This document shows, piece by piece, positions 34,600-48,104 of a stretch of DNA of 64,000 nucleotides. The translations under genes and the position numbers were made by a program. A model generated the notes under the pieces. It ran no database searches and was not told the origin of the DNA. It worked only from the letters and a program-made list of their open reading frames with translations. How positions within the stretch are numbered: the stretch's first letter is position 1; each line of letters starts with the position of its first letter. Source of the stretch: Lasioglossum baleicum (taxonomy: Eukaryota > Arthropoda > Insecta > Hymenoptera > Halictidae); the NCBI RefSeq assembly GCF_051020765.1, contig NC_134934.1, positions 7,826,001 through 7,890,000 on the forward strand, written 5' to 3'.

Positions 34600-36430
34600 C
34601 GGACGACCGCTATATCATTTTCGCTACCGGCCTGCGCGCCTCGGTTCACCGTTCCCCTCGGTTGTTGAACCCGACTCTCTTCGCGCGCTGCATAACCCAT
34701 TTTGTAATAGCACACTTCGAACCGGCGCGGCACACCGGCGTACCGGTATCCGTCTCCGTCTCCGTCTCCTTCCTCGTCTTCGTCTTCGCCTCCGAAATCG
34801 ACCATGCCTACTCTCTGCAGTCTCTAGCTCCTTCGCCCACTGCGGAGAACTCCCTATTTTTATCGGGGAGTTCCACGGTCGCCGCCAACTTTGCCATTTT
34901 TTCCACTTACCGATACCGGATCGATCTACTTCGAACTCCTACCTGTCTTCGTCTTCGAAATCGACCCTCGTCTATTCCTTACAATTCTAATCCCTCCCTT
35001 CGTCCAGCACACAAGTCGCAATCATCACCGGAAAATCGCAGCAAGTTCTACGGTCGCCAACTTCGCCATTTTTACTCTTACGAATTCCGGATCGATCTAC
35101 TTCGAACTGGTACCTGTCTTCGTCTTCGAAATCTTCCTCTTCCTCGTCCAACGCACAAAAGTCTTCACCAGAGAGTCGCAGCTACGGTGCTCGGCAACTT
35201 TGCAATTTTTCTCTATCGATCTACTTCGAACCGACGCGACATACATGCCGGTATCCGTCTTCGACAGCAGTGGCGATTTTGGTCATGAACCAACAAGCCA
35301 TCTTGAAGAATGTAGTCCAACCGTTGCTTTCGGGGTTAGTTTCTAGAAAACGATTTTCGCCGTTCCTTTTTGACGTGGAACGGTGGTAATTGAGGAGCCT
35401 ATTAATAGACTTCCGGTAGGTAATGTGTTAACAATCGCCGTCAACTACCGATCTGGTCGATTCGAGTGTACAACGTGACATCGATTCGGTTTCGAAAATC
35501 GGCCAACATTTCCGAGAACAGTCCCTAGGTCGTTCTCGATCTCTTCGTAGTCGTTCCTCGAATCGTCTCCCGATTTGTTCTCCTCTCGTTTCACGGTTGC
35601 CGATTCGACAGTCTTGTTCATGGCCAGCTAGAGAAGTTGCTAGAGCGTGGAACGAAATCGCGTCGATTTTTCCGGGCGCCAGTGAAATGAATTTGTGCTA
35701 GGTCGCAGATTTCCATTCTCGTCGGTTATTGAACTTGACTCTCTTCGCGCGCTGCATAACCCATTTTGTAACAGCACACTTCGAGACCGCGGCCTCGGCT
35801 GCCGCGTTACAGACCGAGACACGGTTCGCTTTCCCAGGGATTCAATGAACGTTTCGACTCACGGCGAGCCCGCGTTTTACTGTTAGTTGCTTCTTTCTCG
35901 GCTGATTCTCTTCGCCTCTCTTCTACTGTATGATGCTCTCTTCTGGTCTGTTCCTTCCCGAACTGGCCTTCCACAGCGTGCAACCGCGTTTCGCCCGATC
36001 GAAAGAAACGCGCATTTCCATTTTATCCGGCGCGGTGCACAGCGGTCAATGAACTTGACATTCGATGTAGCGGCGCAACCCATTTTGCAACGACCGGGCA
36101 CAACCTGTCCCGAACCCGCAGTTTCCATTACGAAATGGGTTGCGCGGCATTGTCCTTGCTACTCGGCCGGTCTTCGACCTGCGCAAACACCCGCATACCG
36201 ATTGCCTATCTTCCTGCGCGAGCCGACACGCAAACGGGAACAGAGTTCAAAGCAAGAGACACCGTCTGCTCTTTCGATTCCCAGAATTCGCGTTATTTCT
36301 CAATGGGTTACGCAAACGAATAGCCAATCAGTTTGCGTTTCGTAGATTCGGGAACCGCTCTCGCGCCGTTTCGAAAATTCGCCTTTCTCCCTTCGCCGCG
36401 TAACCCATTTCTCCCTTTCTCGAACAGCCT
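34600..36430. repeat. degenerate tandem and duplicated block
   Basis: Three copies of ATCGATCTACTTCGAAC start at 34920, 35091 and 35215. Each follows a GCCAACTTTGCCATTTTT-like block and, in two, precedes CCTGTCTTCGTCTTCGAAAT. A separate segment of about 70 bp (around 34655-34723) is duplicated near-exactly at about 35715-35785, including CTTCGCGCGCTGCATAACCC. Shorter echoes of the AACCCATTTTG core appear at 36072, 36133 (inverse) and 36403. The frames of 216 and 262 codons here are by-products of the repeats. Confidence 0.65.
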
Positions 36431-39400
36431 CTCCCCTATGGCATACTGATTCGCCTCGCGATTCCTCGTCGCCACGTCGCAACCTTCTCGGGACAATGGT
36501 CGAAATTAGAGCGCGAGCTCAGCCTCTGGTTCTTAATTCGTCCTCCGCGTTGGCTTCCCTAACTTTGAATTTCTGCAAGTTCTTTCGCCTGAACGTGGTC
36601 TTTCAAACATATTCTAGTTGTACAACTTCGCAAATTGTAAAAGAAAATATCTGAGATCCGCCATTTCGACGGTCACGGTAGCTCCAGTGTTGACAGAAAG
36701 TGCATTCAATTTTTGGAAACCATTCCATGGAACACACTTTCATGTACGCGTCTTTCTTATCTCCGCCTTTCTAGACTTTCCTCAGCGTATCACGGTACAC
36801 ATACGAGTTGAAGGACCTCCAGCCATTCACTTTAAATCCGAATAAACCGAGAGAAACAAAGGGTAGAATTTCGGCGTGCAACAGGGAAACCAACGGGATA
36901 AAAACGGCGAATGTATTAAGACAACTTTTCAGATGTTATCGGCTTCCTTTCGGAAGTAACATAATGGTTTCCCGCGCACAAAGGGTCAAGAATTACAACG
37001 GTCCGGTGAGCGAGACGTCGATGCTATCGCGAATAGGGTAGAGAATCGAGCGGTGGAAAAGTGAAAATCGATTTGGGGACGTTCGGCGAAATAAATTCCG
37101 CGCGACATGGTGTTGAGCAGGTGGGGAAGGGTGGAGAGGCGAGGGTAAATTGCGAGAGCACACGGATTACAGGGTTCCGGGGGCTGATAAGCGTGGAGCA
37201 CGCGTGGTGTGTGCTGCGTGCGCCGACCTGCGCCATGGAGAAATAATTGTTGCGGCGAGATAAGAGCCCACGGTTATTCGGGCATTGTGCTGCGCGGTGG
37301 GACGAGGCAAGGCGAGGCGCAGCGCGGCGTAAGGCAGGTCAGGCACACTCCTATATCTCGGCCGGCCTCCTACATTTTAGAGGGTCAAAGGGAAATTCGG
37401 TGTTCCAGTTCGTCGAACGAAAGTGGCGGCGCATCGATCGCAGTCTGCTCCGGCAGCGGGCTTCGACGGGCCTCGTAAAACCGTTTTTCCGAGCGCGTTC
37501 GTTTACCCGTTTTCTCTGCCGTTTCCCCCGACGATCCAATTATGGACAATTCTCAATTACAATATGCCTGTACCATTCTTCTGGATATGTTCATTCATCT
37601 CTCATTCCTTTATTTCACTCATACAGCCTAGACTTTCCACGGCTCCATTCTTACGCTCGCGTCGGTGGAAAACGATCGGGAGAAGGAGGGACAGGATTCT
37701 CCACTCGTAATTATCGCGGGATCGAATGCGCTTCGCGGGGAGACCGGACTCGTTCGGCGGAACACGGAACACGTAATGCGCATTTGCGCTTCCGCTCGAT
37801 ACCTTCGCCCGATAAAGCGTTCCCTCGTAATCGTTGTGAAAGAGATTAAATAACGGAGTTCGCCGGTTTCCGCGTTGAATAGCACGAACCTCAATGTCAA
37901 TGTCAGTCGCCCTTTCACCTTATATAACGAACGAGCGAGCGAACGGAGTCACCGCGCAGCCGGCTCTCGCTTCCGACCAACTTGACGAACGCTTCAACTC
38001 GCACCGATAATCCGAGGCCGGCTCCGAATATGCTCGATCGCGTTAGTTTCGCGTTCGAACGGAAGAAGAGCGAGCCGATGTTCCTCGGCCCGAGAACGAT
38101 CGATTTCAGCTAGGAAAAGTTTCGAGCGCGAGACCAGACCAGATCAAAAACCATGCTATGCGTTTCGTTGGAGTCGCGACACGCTCGCCGCGTTATGTTC
38201 AAACCCGGTGTTCGCGGGTACTCGAGAAAATGGAAATTCCGCGTAGCATCTTTTCTAGGTAAGTGTACTTCTTCTCTGGCTGTCGAGAGGATAGTAAAAC
38301 GCGTTTATTGCCGTGGAGAGAGTAAACGACAGTAGGCCTCCGACACTAAATTTAGCCTCGATGCGTAATTGCAGTGTTGGCCAGGTGCCGCCGTTGGAAA
38401 AAGTGATCCAGGAAACGGGCAGAATCGTGTCGCTGCGATCTCGACCCCCCTGCGACGATGTTCCCCCTGACGACGGTGACCAAGTACTCTCCGAAGGAAC
38501 GTATCCCTTCCTGGTATCCAGACTTCTCGCGATCCAGAGAGGATCCTTTCTTACTCTAAATGGTTCTGACTTGCCGAGATACTTGAAGAGCTATTTGTTG
38601 CCCCTCGTCGTTGGTTTTCGTAATTTTTAAAGACCCATGGTCCATGGCTAATTTCGGTACATATTTCGATAGTGAACCTCTAGCAGCGTTTATGAATTTC
38701 GTTTCCGATTAGAATATAAAAGGACATTTCTAAGCTTCCTTTTGGCATAACTATTGAAAATTCTATTGACAGGATCCCCGTAAGTAAAGTGTTAATGTCA
38801 TCGTTCATACCAGTCCAAACGAGAGAAAAGCAATAAGAAAGAGCGTCGATGCTGTGCCGTTATTCGTTTGACTAGCACCTACAAGCACTCGGTACAAGAT
38901 ATTCGTTTCGATAGGTAATCGGATAAAGCTGAGACATTCTCTTCGTAGCAAAAGCTTGACGACTGCTCAGTCTCTCTACCTGCCTTTCATCTCTTATCTT
39001 CGTACGCTTCTTGCTCAAGATTTTCGATAATAGGCTGCACCTCTTTCATTGAACCCTCTGAATGCCCAAGCAGCAGCTTCAAAGTTACATAAAATCGAAG
39101 TAACTCAGCGAAATCAAAATTGAGAAGTTGAGATGTATGATACTGAGAGTACTATTATATCTTCGTCTTCTATTCTTGAGTACGTGGCACTCGAAGTGTT
39201 AATAATGCGTGTTGAATGTGTCAACGTTAGGCATCTATCTGTCATACGAACGAGTTCGATTCGTTGCATAGCAGAGGATTGATGCCTCGATCTTGGATCC
39301 TCGCGAGGAAAAGCTCGTTTGATCGTACTCTAGCGTCGCTCGCGGCCGTCGACAGGTAGAGCAAGGCTACAGCGAAGCGAAGTGAAGCGAAGGGAGGGAA

Positions 39401-39865
39401 TCTCACGGCTGATGGCTGGCCGTGACTTTACTCGACTCAGCCGGCACTCGGGCCGGCGCAACGCGTCAATGTAGAACGGTCATTGACTCCCAGCGCTCGG
39501 CTCGGCTCGACTCGGTTCGACTCGTTTGCTCGCCGACGAGCCGAGCCGAGGCTCCTATATACGTGCGAGCACGAGCTTCAAGTCTTCCTCCTTCTCCGAG
39601 CGACTCGGTCGGTCGCAACTCCCTGCTATTCGGACACCCGGTACGTGGCTCTACGTGCTTTGCCGTTCCTCGTGATACTTCGCCGTTCGATGTTCGTCGC
39701 CGCGATCATCGAATCCGCTCCTTTTTGTCGCGTTTATTTATTTCTCCTCTGATCGTCGCGCTTCCGAGCTCTCCGATCTCGTCGAGATCCTCTATTTCTC
39801 CTTCTTTCGCGGACTTTCCGACCGAATTCTGTCCATTAACGGACTCGCAGATCGACTACCATAGT
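36430..39865. other. CpG-rich unique sequence, no gene supported
   Basis: Frames at 37.2-37.8 kb and 38.1-38.6 kb on the plus strand are open but show no domain. A TATATAA at 37921 followed by an ATG at 38153 and a GTAAGT donor at 38257 is noted under findings. The stretch 39481-39560 is a GAGCCGAG/CTCGGCTC palindrome-rich segment. Confidence 0.35.
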
Positions 39866-40053
39866 TAGACTGGGATCTTCGTGTAAAATAAATATTTTCC
39901 GCGTCCGTTGCAAGAACCCGGAGCCACTTAAGAATTTCCTTTTTTCTTCAATAATTTTAATAGGTTAAAAGCAATTTATTGATATTTCGAAATTCTTTTA
40001 CTTTTTCACTACTGCGCATCGTCTTACAATAAATCCATAAAATCCGCATTCTA
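39866..40053. mobile_element. TAGACTGCGGAT-family TIR element, copy
   Basis: The left end is TAGACTGGGATCTTCGTGTA with AAATAAATATT following. The right end is CATAAAATCCGCATTCTA. It is 188 bp, diverged and noncoding. Confidence 0.6.
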
Positions 40054-40914
40054 ATCATAGCTTTTTAACTCTCTATGTCCTAATTGAGTGTCGCAAAGCG
40101 ACAAAATGGTCATCGTTGATATTTATTTGTTCCCTGTCGTATTGGTCGATTAGCCGAGCAACAGTTCCTCGATTGTGCCCGTTCTATGCACCTGTTCACA
40201 GAATGTTATTGTGAAATCCTGCACTATCTCGGCCCAGCAGGTTCTCGGAATAATTAGTCCCGAATCGAAGAATACCAAATGACACATTCGGGTGGTCTTC
40301 ACGCTTTCGAGCGGATGTACACCTTCTCCTAGAATTACCTAGAGTCGAAGGAGGGGACAGCATAGCGCATAAAAGACTGTACCACCCAGACGTTTTACCG
40401 TGCCTCGAAGGTGCCATCAGAATTTTTGAAACTTGACCTGGGACGTACGCGTCCTGCCAGGCTCCGGAGAGTCACACCAGAGTGCTTTAACCCCTTGTCC
40501 TATAATATGCTCGTTCCTTCCAAACCGTCCAAGTATTCGAGTAAGAGTAAACAAACAATGAATTTTCCTTTCCTCATAGGAAAAAATGAAATCGGAAAGA
40601 AAAGATTTCCCTGCGAGTCGATCATAATTACTCTGCCCCGGAATTGTCAGAGTCATCGCCTACTCAGTCCCTGGTGATTAAATTAATTAATTGAGTTTAA
40701 TAAGAAAATAGATTATTCTACAGAAGGAAAGATCGGTTCAATTTCAGTTTGTTTATAAAACCGTTGGTTGTTTGTTCGTAGTATTGTTCAATTTCCTCAC
40801 TTGACGAGTTACTTTCAAATCGTGAAGACGTGTTTAACTTGAGCTTTCCTCGTTGTTGAATAAATTCTGTTGATTTAATTGATATATAATATGCGGTTTA
40901 TTTTAGTACATAAT

Positions 40915-41017
40915 CTAACACTACCATTGAAAATACGTTTAAAAAATTGACGAACAACTGCCTGAATGGAGTTTAATGATTTATAATCAGCAAAACTGTC
41001 CGCCTACTAGGTGTTAA
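40915..41017. mobile_element. short TTAA-type TIR element
   Basis: It begins CTAACACTACCATTGAAAAT and ends CCTACTAGGTGTTAA, so the ends are inverse copies around AACACTA. The interior (AAAATTGACGAACAACTG) matches another copy at 49226-49340. TTAA-like ends suggest a piggyBac-type target site, but that is inference. Confidence 0.5.
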
Positions 41018-43255
41018 ACCAATTTATAAATCTCCGTAACGGGACATACAAAAACGAGAGGAAAGGTTCAGCTTCGGGTCAGATCGGTGCACGAGGGTTG
41101 AACGATCACCGGGGATAAAGCTTGTACGTGCGAATCGACGCGAGTCGATTAGCGTTTCGAAGGTTCGAGGCACGGAGCTTGTTATTTGGTGGATAACAGA
41201 GTGCCGATGTAGGACGGTTATTGGCTCGTTGCGCTAGACTCGCGGCCCCTAGCCGCGTACGTTTCTCGCGAGCTCGCCTCGAAAATTAGCCACCCGGTAC
41301 ATGGCGCGCTGCTACGACGGGCCCGTGATACTTCAGGCTTTTTCGGTGCACCGTAATTTTTCTCGGGTTCTCTCTTTTTGCCTTTCCCTGCTGTTTCTCT
41401 CTCTCTCTCTCTCGGCTCGGTCCGACCGATATCAGGCTGCTGGACAAAATCTTCTCCGCGGCGGCGCGGCGATAAAACGCCGCAGAATGAACACGTATTC
41501 TTGCGAGATATAAACTGGTACGTGGTTCGTGTTAATGGCGTTTCGGCCGCGGAATACGAACGTGTTCCTTCGGTTTTTGCCGGTCGACCTTGGAATCCGG
41601 CGAACCAGGAATTTTACGATATTTTTATGGAAGATTTACGCGCAACCGCGAACTTTTATCGCCGCGGAATTCTCGCGCAGGTAGGAACGGGGTAAGTGAG
41701 AATGAGGAAGTGAGTATAATGGCCTTTATAGCGGGGCGCATCCACGCGGACGATCGCGCCGCAGCCGCAGCACTCGCTCTTTTAACCGGTCCTGCGCTCG
41801 AGAGACAGCGCGAGCCAGCGCGAGCCGGCTCTCGCGATTATAATAACCGCCACGACTACGAGAAAAATAATCACGCTGATAATTATCAGGCATCCGTCGT
41901 TCGGCTACGATACGATGCCAATTAATCGAGCCTGGCCCGCAGCAAATTCGTGGAGGTTTACGAGCACGTTAAATTCTTCACGACCCGAAACGAGAAGTGG
42001 GCTCTCACCTCTCTTCTCCTCTCCTTTACTCTCTCGATCGCTCGACGCCCGGTAGTTCGAGTTGGTCTAACCGAGCCAGTATCGTAATCGGGGTTATGGT
42101 ACCATGTAATACTTCGGGGACTGGTCTATCGCCTAGCGAAAAATGCGGAACGCATTTCTTCTTTCCCGTCTTGAAATACTCTGCATTGTCGTCTAACCAT
42201 CGACTGCCCCTTCTCCTATTCGTCCACTTGCTTTGCAATTGTTTATTAGACATATACTGCACACAAGTTTCGACGCTTTACCTGCCGTGACCCTACCGAT
42301 CGATTTTCCGATAACTGCGTGTCACATCCAGACTGCGGATCTTTATGCAATTTCTAAATTTCATAGATTGCTTTATAAGAGATCAAACATTTCTTTAATA
42401 ATTCCTGCAATTTCTGCCGTACAAATTTCTAGAAAGAATCTGAAACCAGTACATCGCGTCTTGTCCATTTTATTTTGGAAGGAAACCCCAAAGACTCGAA
42501 TATGAGTCATCGGGTGCGAATGCTTTAAGTCATCGTTGGAAATGATTCGACGTAGCTATGTACCAATATTATCAAGATCCGAAAAATTATACTTCGGTAT
42601 AATTCTAGGCCGGTGTTATTAACTTTAATATTCGCCTCGATTAAATACGGCATAAAACTTCTGCACACAATCGCACGGCAAACGATCGTTCTAAGGAGGA
42701 CAAACGATCGCGTTCGTCGCGACATCAACGTAAGAGCAAACGTCTCCTCGTACGAAACGGGACACCGTGTATATACCGGACGGTCATCGTTACGGTAGCG
42801 CGTAATACTTTACGGTTCGGCGTATGTATTATCGCGGAATCGCAGGACAAGCGCAATTTTTGCATGGAAAATGCTGCTACGGTACTTTCAGCCTCGCCGT
42901 TTGCTCGCGGCATGCGGCGCGCGGTGCGCAGCGCACGAATCTAGGCTAGGCCTACGAGCGACACGGTCATCGACCACCCTTCGTTCTTTCGTTTCCTTCG
43001 TTTTTCTCTTTTTCAAAGACGGAGAAAGCGACGCGCTGCCTCTCCGCATCCTGCTAATTGAATTATGACAGGATCGAAGAGTCGATTGATTTCTAATCCG
43101 ACGAACTCCTATGCGTCGACGATCCAACCCTGACACAATTGACACCTCTAATTTATCATTTCTTTGGGCAATGTTGTTTCCTGTTAACCGACGGACCTTT
43201 CCTAAATGACCATTTCCATTTCCTGCACAATTTACTCCAAAGCTTCTATAATTAG
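41018..43255. other. intergenic or intronic, with one repeat fragment
   Basis: A family left end (GACTGCGGATCTTTATGCAA) lies at 42331-42350 without a clear right end. Plus-strand frames at 41.4-41.9 kb are open for about 100 codons but have no domain. A TC run is at 41396-41413. Confidence 0.4.
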
Positions 43256-43420
43256 TAGACTGCGGATCTTTATGTAAGATAAAAACTGTCTGCATTTCTT
43301 CTGTAATGGTTTTAATCGATTGAAAAGTATGCACAGCCATTCTTAAGTTCCTTCAATCTTTTTGCCATTTAAAATTCGACCTCCCCCATTTCGTCATAAA
43401 TGCATCAAATCCGCAGTCCG
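43256..43420. mobile_element. TAGACTGCGGAT-family TIR element, copy
   Basis: The left end is TAGACTGCGGATCTTTATGT and the right end AAATGCATCAAATCCGCAGT. It is 165 bp with interior TGCATTTCTT near the left end as in other copies. Confidence 0.75.
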
Positions 43421-46247
43421 ATGATTAGAATTTTCTATGCATTTGTAGAACCGTATATCGTAACAAAAATGATAACATTTCTCTTTCTGTTCTGAAACAA
43501 AATTACTGTCTGAAATCTTTGCCAAAATCTGACTGCATGTTATATTAAGAAGACGATCGAAAAAACTTTCTATCGATTGTTTGGGTGGAGGATGGAGGAT
43601 CGAGGGAGGAGGAATCAAGGGCACCGTCGTAAAAAATCGTTGGACCGTGCGCCGATGATCGTCGAGAAGGATCGACTTGCCCAGTCGCTTCAATCTTCAT
43701 CTTTCCCGATCACGGAAACGTACGACCGGCGACGACGACCCCATCGGCGAGTGGCCCGTTTGAAAAGTGCAACGACCGTTCCAATAAATCGACCGCCCCC
43801 GTCCCCCACCCCGAAATGATTACATACACGCGAATGCGAGTTCGCAATGACCGTGGCTACGAGCCGCGGTCTGCGGATCCCGTTATGTCACATTGGTAGG
43901 CACCTGCAGGCGTCATTATCCTCTCCCACGGCGTGCCATTCTCAAAATCGAAAACCGCTTAAGCCCGTAACTCGGCAATCATCGATTCTCCGCCGCGTCC
44001 TTTCCAATTATTTCCAAAAATTATTCTAAAACTACTCTAAACGCCCATTTGCATCGTCAGCAAAAATGACAATGCCTTCATCACCAATTTGTTCTCTTCT
44101 CTTAGCAATAGGCTTTACGGAGCACTAAAAATTACCATTTTCATGTGTCTGTTTTGTACCGAAGGACAAAAATTTACAAGGTAAATAAATCAAAATTTTA
44201 TAATCGAGACGGGTACCGCAAATCTACTGTCAAACAGAAAAATTTCGGAATGTGGAGAAAAGAATTTCACACTTCAGTAAGTTGTAGTGATAGTAAAGAC
44301 TGCAATGTACCGTCTAAGAGAACAACGCGCTGCGGCGATAGCAACCAGGATGAAAACAGCGGGTGCACACGCGCTAACGATGCAAATGGGTTAACGGCCA
44401 TTCCTTCCGTTCCTCCCGTACTCATCGAGGAAAGAATTTCATCTTGCGAGCATCCGATTCCCGTTTAGAAAAAAAAACCAGAGGATGATAAAAGAAACAC
44501 CATCCTCCCACGATCTTCTTTTTCGCTTTCCTTCGCGACTCCCATTCTCGAGAAAAAACGTAGCGGTTTCAGTTAAAGAGGGGAAAAAAACGGATACTCG
44601 CGTTCTCTCCATGTGTTCCCGAGGGATCGCGATCCGAGATTTTCGAAGGGGCTAGCGTGGAGGGAGTGGGGCCAACGGTGCACCGTTATGTCATATTAGG
44701 AAATACGCGCGTTTAACGGTGTTTCTCCATAGGCGATTCGCTCTCCGCCTCAATCGTTCACCGTGTATTCGACAATGGCCACGAAAACAAATTTTTCCGT
44801 TCCTGATAAACGTTCGTTCAACCGTCGGCGCTTCTTGCATTCTTTCACGCTTGACGGGGCCGTCGATCGAATATTTTCAGTGTTCGTTCTCGAACATTCC
44901 TCGACCCCTTGGGATCGAGTCAAACTACTAAACTAAAGTCAAATTCGAAAATGTACGAATACAAATGATAAAAATTTTCGTCGTCGAATGGTAGCGCAAG
45001 GGGTTAAAGATCTCCGAGTGATCGAGGCGACGATACACGGCTCGGCGGTGTTGCCTTTACCGTTCCCTTTCTTTCTCCAGGCTTTGACTTTGGTTCTGGT
45101 ACCGTTAGGAGCACGGGGGCCCTCGAACAGCGCGAGCAAACACTTTCTGTATTCGACGAGCACATTCTATGACGTAACCCGCGCACCTAAGGGCCTCGAC
45201 CGTTCGAACAACATCCTGTTCCTGCTGTCGCGCCGTTCGACCGTCCCTCGAAGTCTCTTTAACCGATTCGAAGAACCTTGGACCCCCTACGTCTGCTGGT
45301 ATCGCGTTTCCTAGACCGAAACTACCCTTCCGCACTTACAGACTTCAACGAACATTCTCCGCCAACGAAAGTTACGAGCGGAACTTTCCCCGTAGTTTAC
45401 GCCGTTTCCTATTGGAACCGTGTCAGGTCGTCCGAGTGTTTTCCGGAACACCGTAGAAAATTCTCGATCTGTTCCGCGACGATTGTCGGGATCGTTCGAG
45501 TACGGAGACGACGATATGACGATCTCGAGTGGACAGGTGTCCGTACACGCGGGTCTGATCTCTCACTCACCTTTAGATGTGTCCCTGGAAGCCAGCCGGC
45601 GAATCCTGTCACCACCACGACAAACCAACCGTCAAAGTTCACAAGCAACAGTCACTGACATATCTTCAACCCCCGACAGTGTCGAGTCGCGAGCACGCGC
45701 GGCAGCTTCGTTGATTCGTCGAGGAGGTCGAACGGATTCAGTGTCATCGAACGAATGGGGCTGGAAAACGATCGAGTTCCAAGCGAGCTCCCGGGGGCAC
45801 TGAACGTCGCTTCCTGTTGGCGCGTGTCTCGAACGAGGAACCTCGCGGGGAACGAGCGAGCAAGAAATTTCCCTGAGCCTCGAGTCGAGAGCGTGTTGTG
45901 TCGGATCCCGGCGCGGCAAGGCACGTCACCGGGAACAACGTGTCGCACTCCGCTCGATCCTGGGTTCTCGATCGCGGTCTCGGTTCCTGGTGGTAGTTGA
46001 ACGATGTGTCGCAGGGTTGGTTGATCGGTCCCCGATCTGTAGTTTTGTCTCTCGCGAATCCTTGATGCTCTTGGCAAAAGCGGAAGGGAAACGAGAAGCG
46101 CGGTTATCGGTTCCGATCGGTATCGCGCGCGTAGGTCCTCTAACTCGTCTGTTTCGGAGGACTGGCTCGTCCTTGACGTACGGTCGTGTACACCGTGCGA
46201 AGCCGCGTGGTTCGAACTGACGAGCACGGCGGGTAAGGTGAGTCTAG
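43421..46247. other. unique sequence, no gene supported
   Basis: Frames on both strands between 44.9 and 46.2 kb overlap heavily and show no family features. A minus-strand CTAAAG/GTGAGTGAG donor near 45566 could belong to a Blimp-1 5' exon, but there is no way to confirm it from sequence. Confidence 0.35.
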
Positions 46248-47640
46248 GTGTCTCGTTGTGTATGGGCCGCGGTGTGCGCGCGTGTACGCACCAACGTAAC
46301 CGCGGTACACCGTGGGCGCGTTAGTGTGCGTTGCCGGGAGGACTGGTGGAGGGCGCGAGGAAGGAAGAGGAGGCCCCGGCCTGCTCCTCCGCGCGGCTCG
46401 ACTCGGCTCGGCTCGGCTCGGCCCTCTCGGTCCTCTCGGCGAGCTACGAGCTTCTTTTTCTCTTCCCCTCGATTCGATTCTCTTCTTTTCTCTTGTCTTC
46501 CCTCGTCTCTACTCTCTTCTCTCGTCTTCTTCTTCTCCTACTTCTCCTGCTCCTGCTCCTCTCTTCTCCTCTGGCGTCGTTCTCCAGGGGCCCCCTACTC
46601 TCCGTTCTCTCTGTCCGTTTCCGCGGCGAGCACGGAGCGTGTTCGACACACGGCGAGAACCCCGAGGAGAGACGGTCCTTCCTCTTGATCCCTCGACAAG
46701 TTCCCTCTTCGTCCGGCCTGGACTCTTTTCCTCGTTCTCTCCTTTCTCTCCTTTCTTTCGCTCCCTGTCGGATTCTCTCGGACTGACGCGCGCGCGATCC
46801 GCGATCCTCCAGCGACGTTACGACGCGAGCACAGAAGACGATGTTGTTGCGAGCAGAGACGGCTACGTTTCGTTCTCGTTCGCTCGCTCTTCTCTTCTCG
46901 GCTCGGCTCTGTTCAGCTTGGTTCGGTGTGTTCAGTCTCTGTTCGGTGTGTTCGGTTCAGTATTCCCCATCGACAGAAGCAACGGTACTCTTCCCCACCC
47001 CCTACGGCTCGCTCGACTTCGAGTTCTCCTCGACGAGAAGGCTACCGCCTCCTCCACCACCTCATCCTCCTCCACCTCCTCTTCCTCGCCCTCCTTCCGC
47101 TTTTGCTTCTCCTCCTCTTTCTCGCTCCTTCTTCTTGTACGTCTACAACTCGATTGCTCCTCCTCACTATGTCTCTCTCTCTCTCTCTGTCCGTCCAACG
47201 GAACCTAACCCCGGGCCTTCTCCTCGTGTCCCTTTCCCTCGACAACAGGCTTCCTCCGGCCTCCCTGTTTTGCTCTCTGTTTTTCTTGGGACTACACGCG
47301 CTCGCTTCTTCTTCCGTCTCCCTCCTCGACCGCTCGCCACCGTGTCTTCCGCGCTCCTCTGGTTACTGACCTCCGAAAATACGAGTCGAAGGACCCAGCC
47401 GTTTGTAGACCCCTCCGAGCCGGGGATCTAGCCCGCGCCGTCCCCTCGAGTTCACCGTACCGCCGTCTTCTTCCTTCTCCTTCTCCTCCTCCGCCTCTTC
47501 TTCTTCTTCTTCTTCTTCTTCTTCCTCTATTTCTCCTCTTTCACTTTTCATTTGGTTTCCCGACCTTCCAACGCGGAAAGCCAGGAAATTCTCTTCCTCT
47601 TCTTTCGCTTTCCAAACAAACCCCCGGGGTTTCAACGTGA
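46248..47640. repeat. pyrimidine-rich low-complexity block with a TTC run
   Basis: TCT/CTC/TTC-rich sequence with a TTC/CTT run at 47496-47525. It yields frames of 150-300 codons on the plus strand made of Ser, Leu, Phe, Pro and Arg, and Glu/Lys/Arg runs on the minus strand. These are composition artefacts. Confidence 0.75.
47361..47372 (-). promoter_or_regulatory. AGGTCAGTAACC motif, copy 1
   Basis: On the minus strand this reads AG/GTCAGTAACC, a splice-donor-like sequence that contains the nuclear-receptor half-site AGGTCA. An identical 12-mer occurs at 48398 and 50479. The flank CCAGA and a nearby CTTCCGCG on the plus strand are shared with copy 2. Confidence 0.35.
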
Positions 47641-47966
47641 TAATTAAAAATGTCTTCCTCCTCCTCTTCTTCTTCTTTCACTATTCATTCCCAACGCGAA
47701 AATTCAAGAAATTTTCTTCCTCCTCCTCTTTCACTTTTTACCACGTTGATTGCCGAACAACTCCGAAGAATCCCACGAAATCAATGGAATTTTCTTTGAC
47801 CTCTCTCGGCCAAATGACCGATCCCAAATATTTTATTTTATAATTATTGCAATCATGAAGATATCCTTTCCCACTCAAACTCGTATGATAATAAAAATGG
47901 TACAAGGTTTGAGTAAAAACTTGTTAGTTTCGTACACCATTACAATCGCAACAAACTGGAGTGACC

Positions 47967-48104
47967 TAGACATTTATTTTCTCTCGTAATATGTTCGATA
48001 CGTTGAAAATAATGTAAAAGTATTTTTAAATTCCTTGAATATTTTGAATGTTATAAATTACACCTACTCATGTTGCGTCATAAATGTATAAAATCCGCTG
48101 TCTA
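47967..48104. mobile_element. TAGACTGCGGAT-family TIR element, degraded copy
   Basis: The right end ATAAAATCCGCTGTCTA is clear. The left end TAGACATTTATTTT is weak. It is about 138 bp. Confidence 0.5.

Noticed and set aside
41378..41695. 105-codon plus-strand frame that looks protein-like at its 3' half
   Set aside because: It begins in a TC microsatellite, has no domain or acceptor that joins in phase, and the similarity to protein may be due to CpG-rich composition.
46312..47431. Long plus-strand frames of up to 298 codons
   Set aside because: They read TC/TTC-rich low-complexity DNA in overlapping frames, with Ser/Leu/Phe/Pro composition and no domains.
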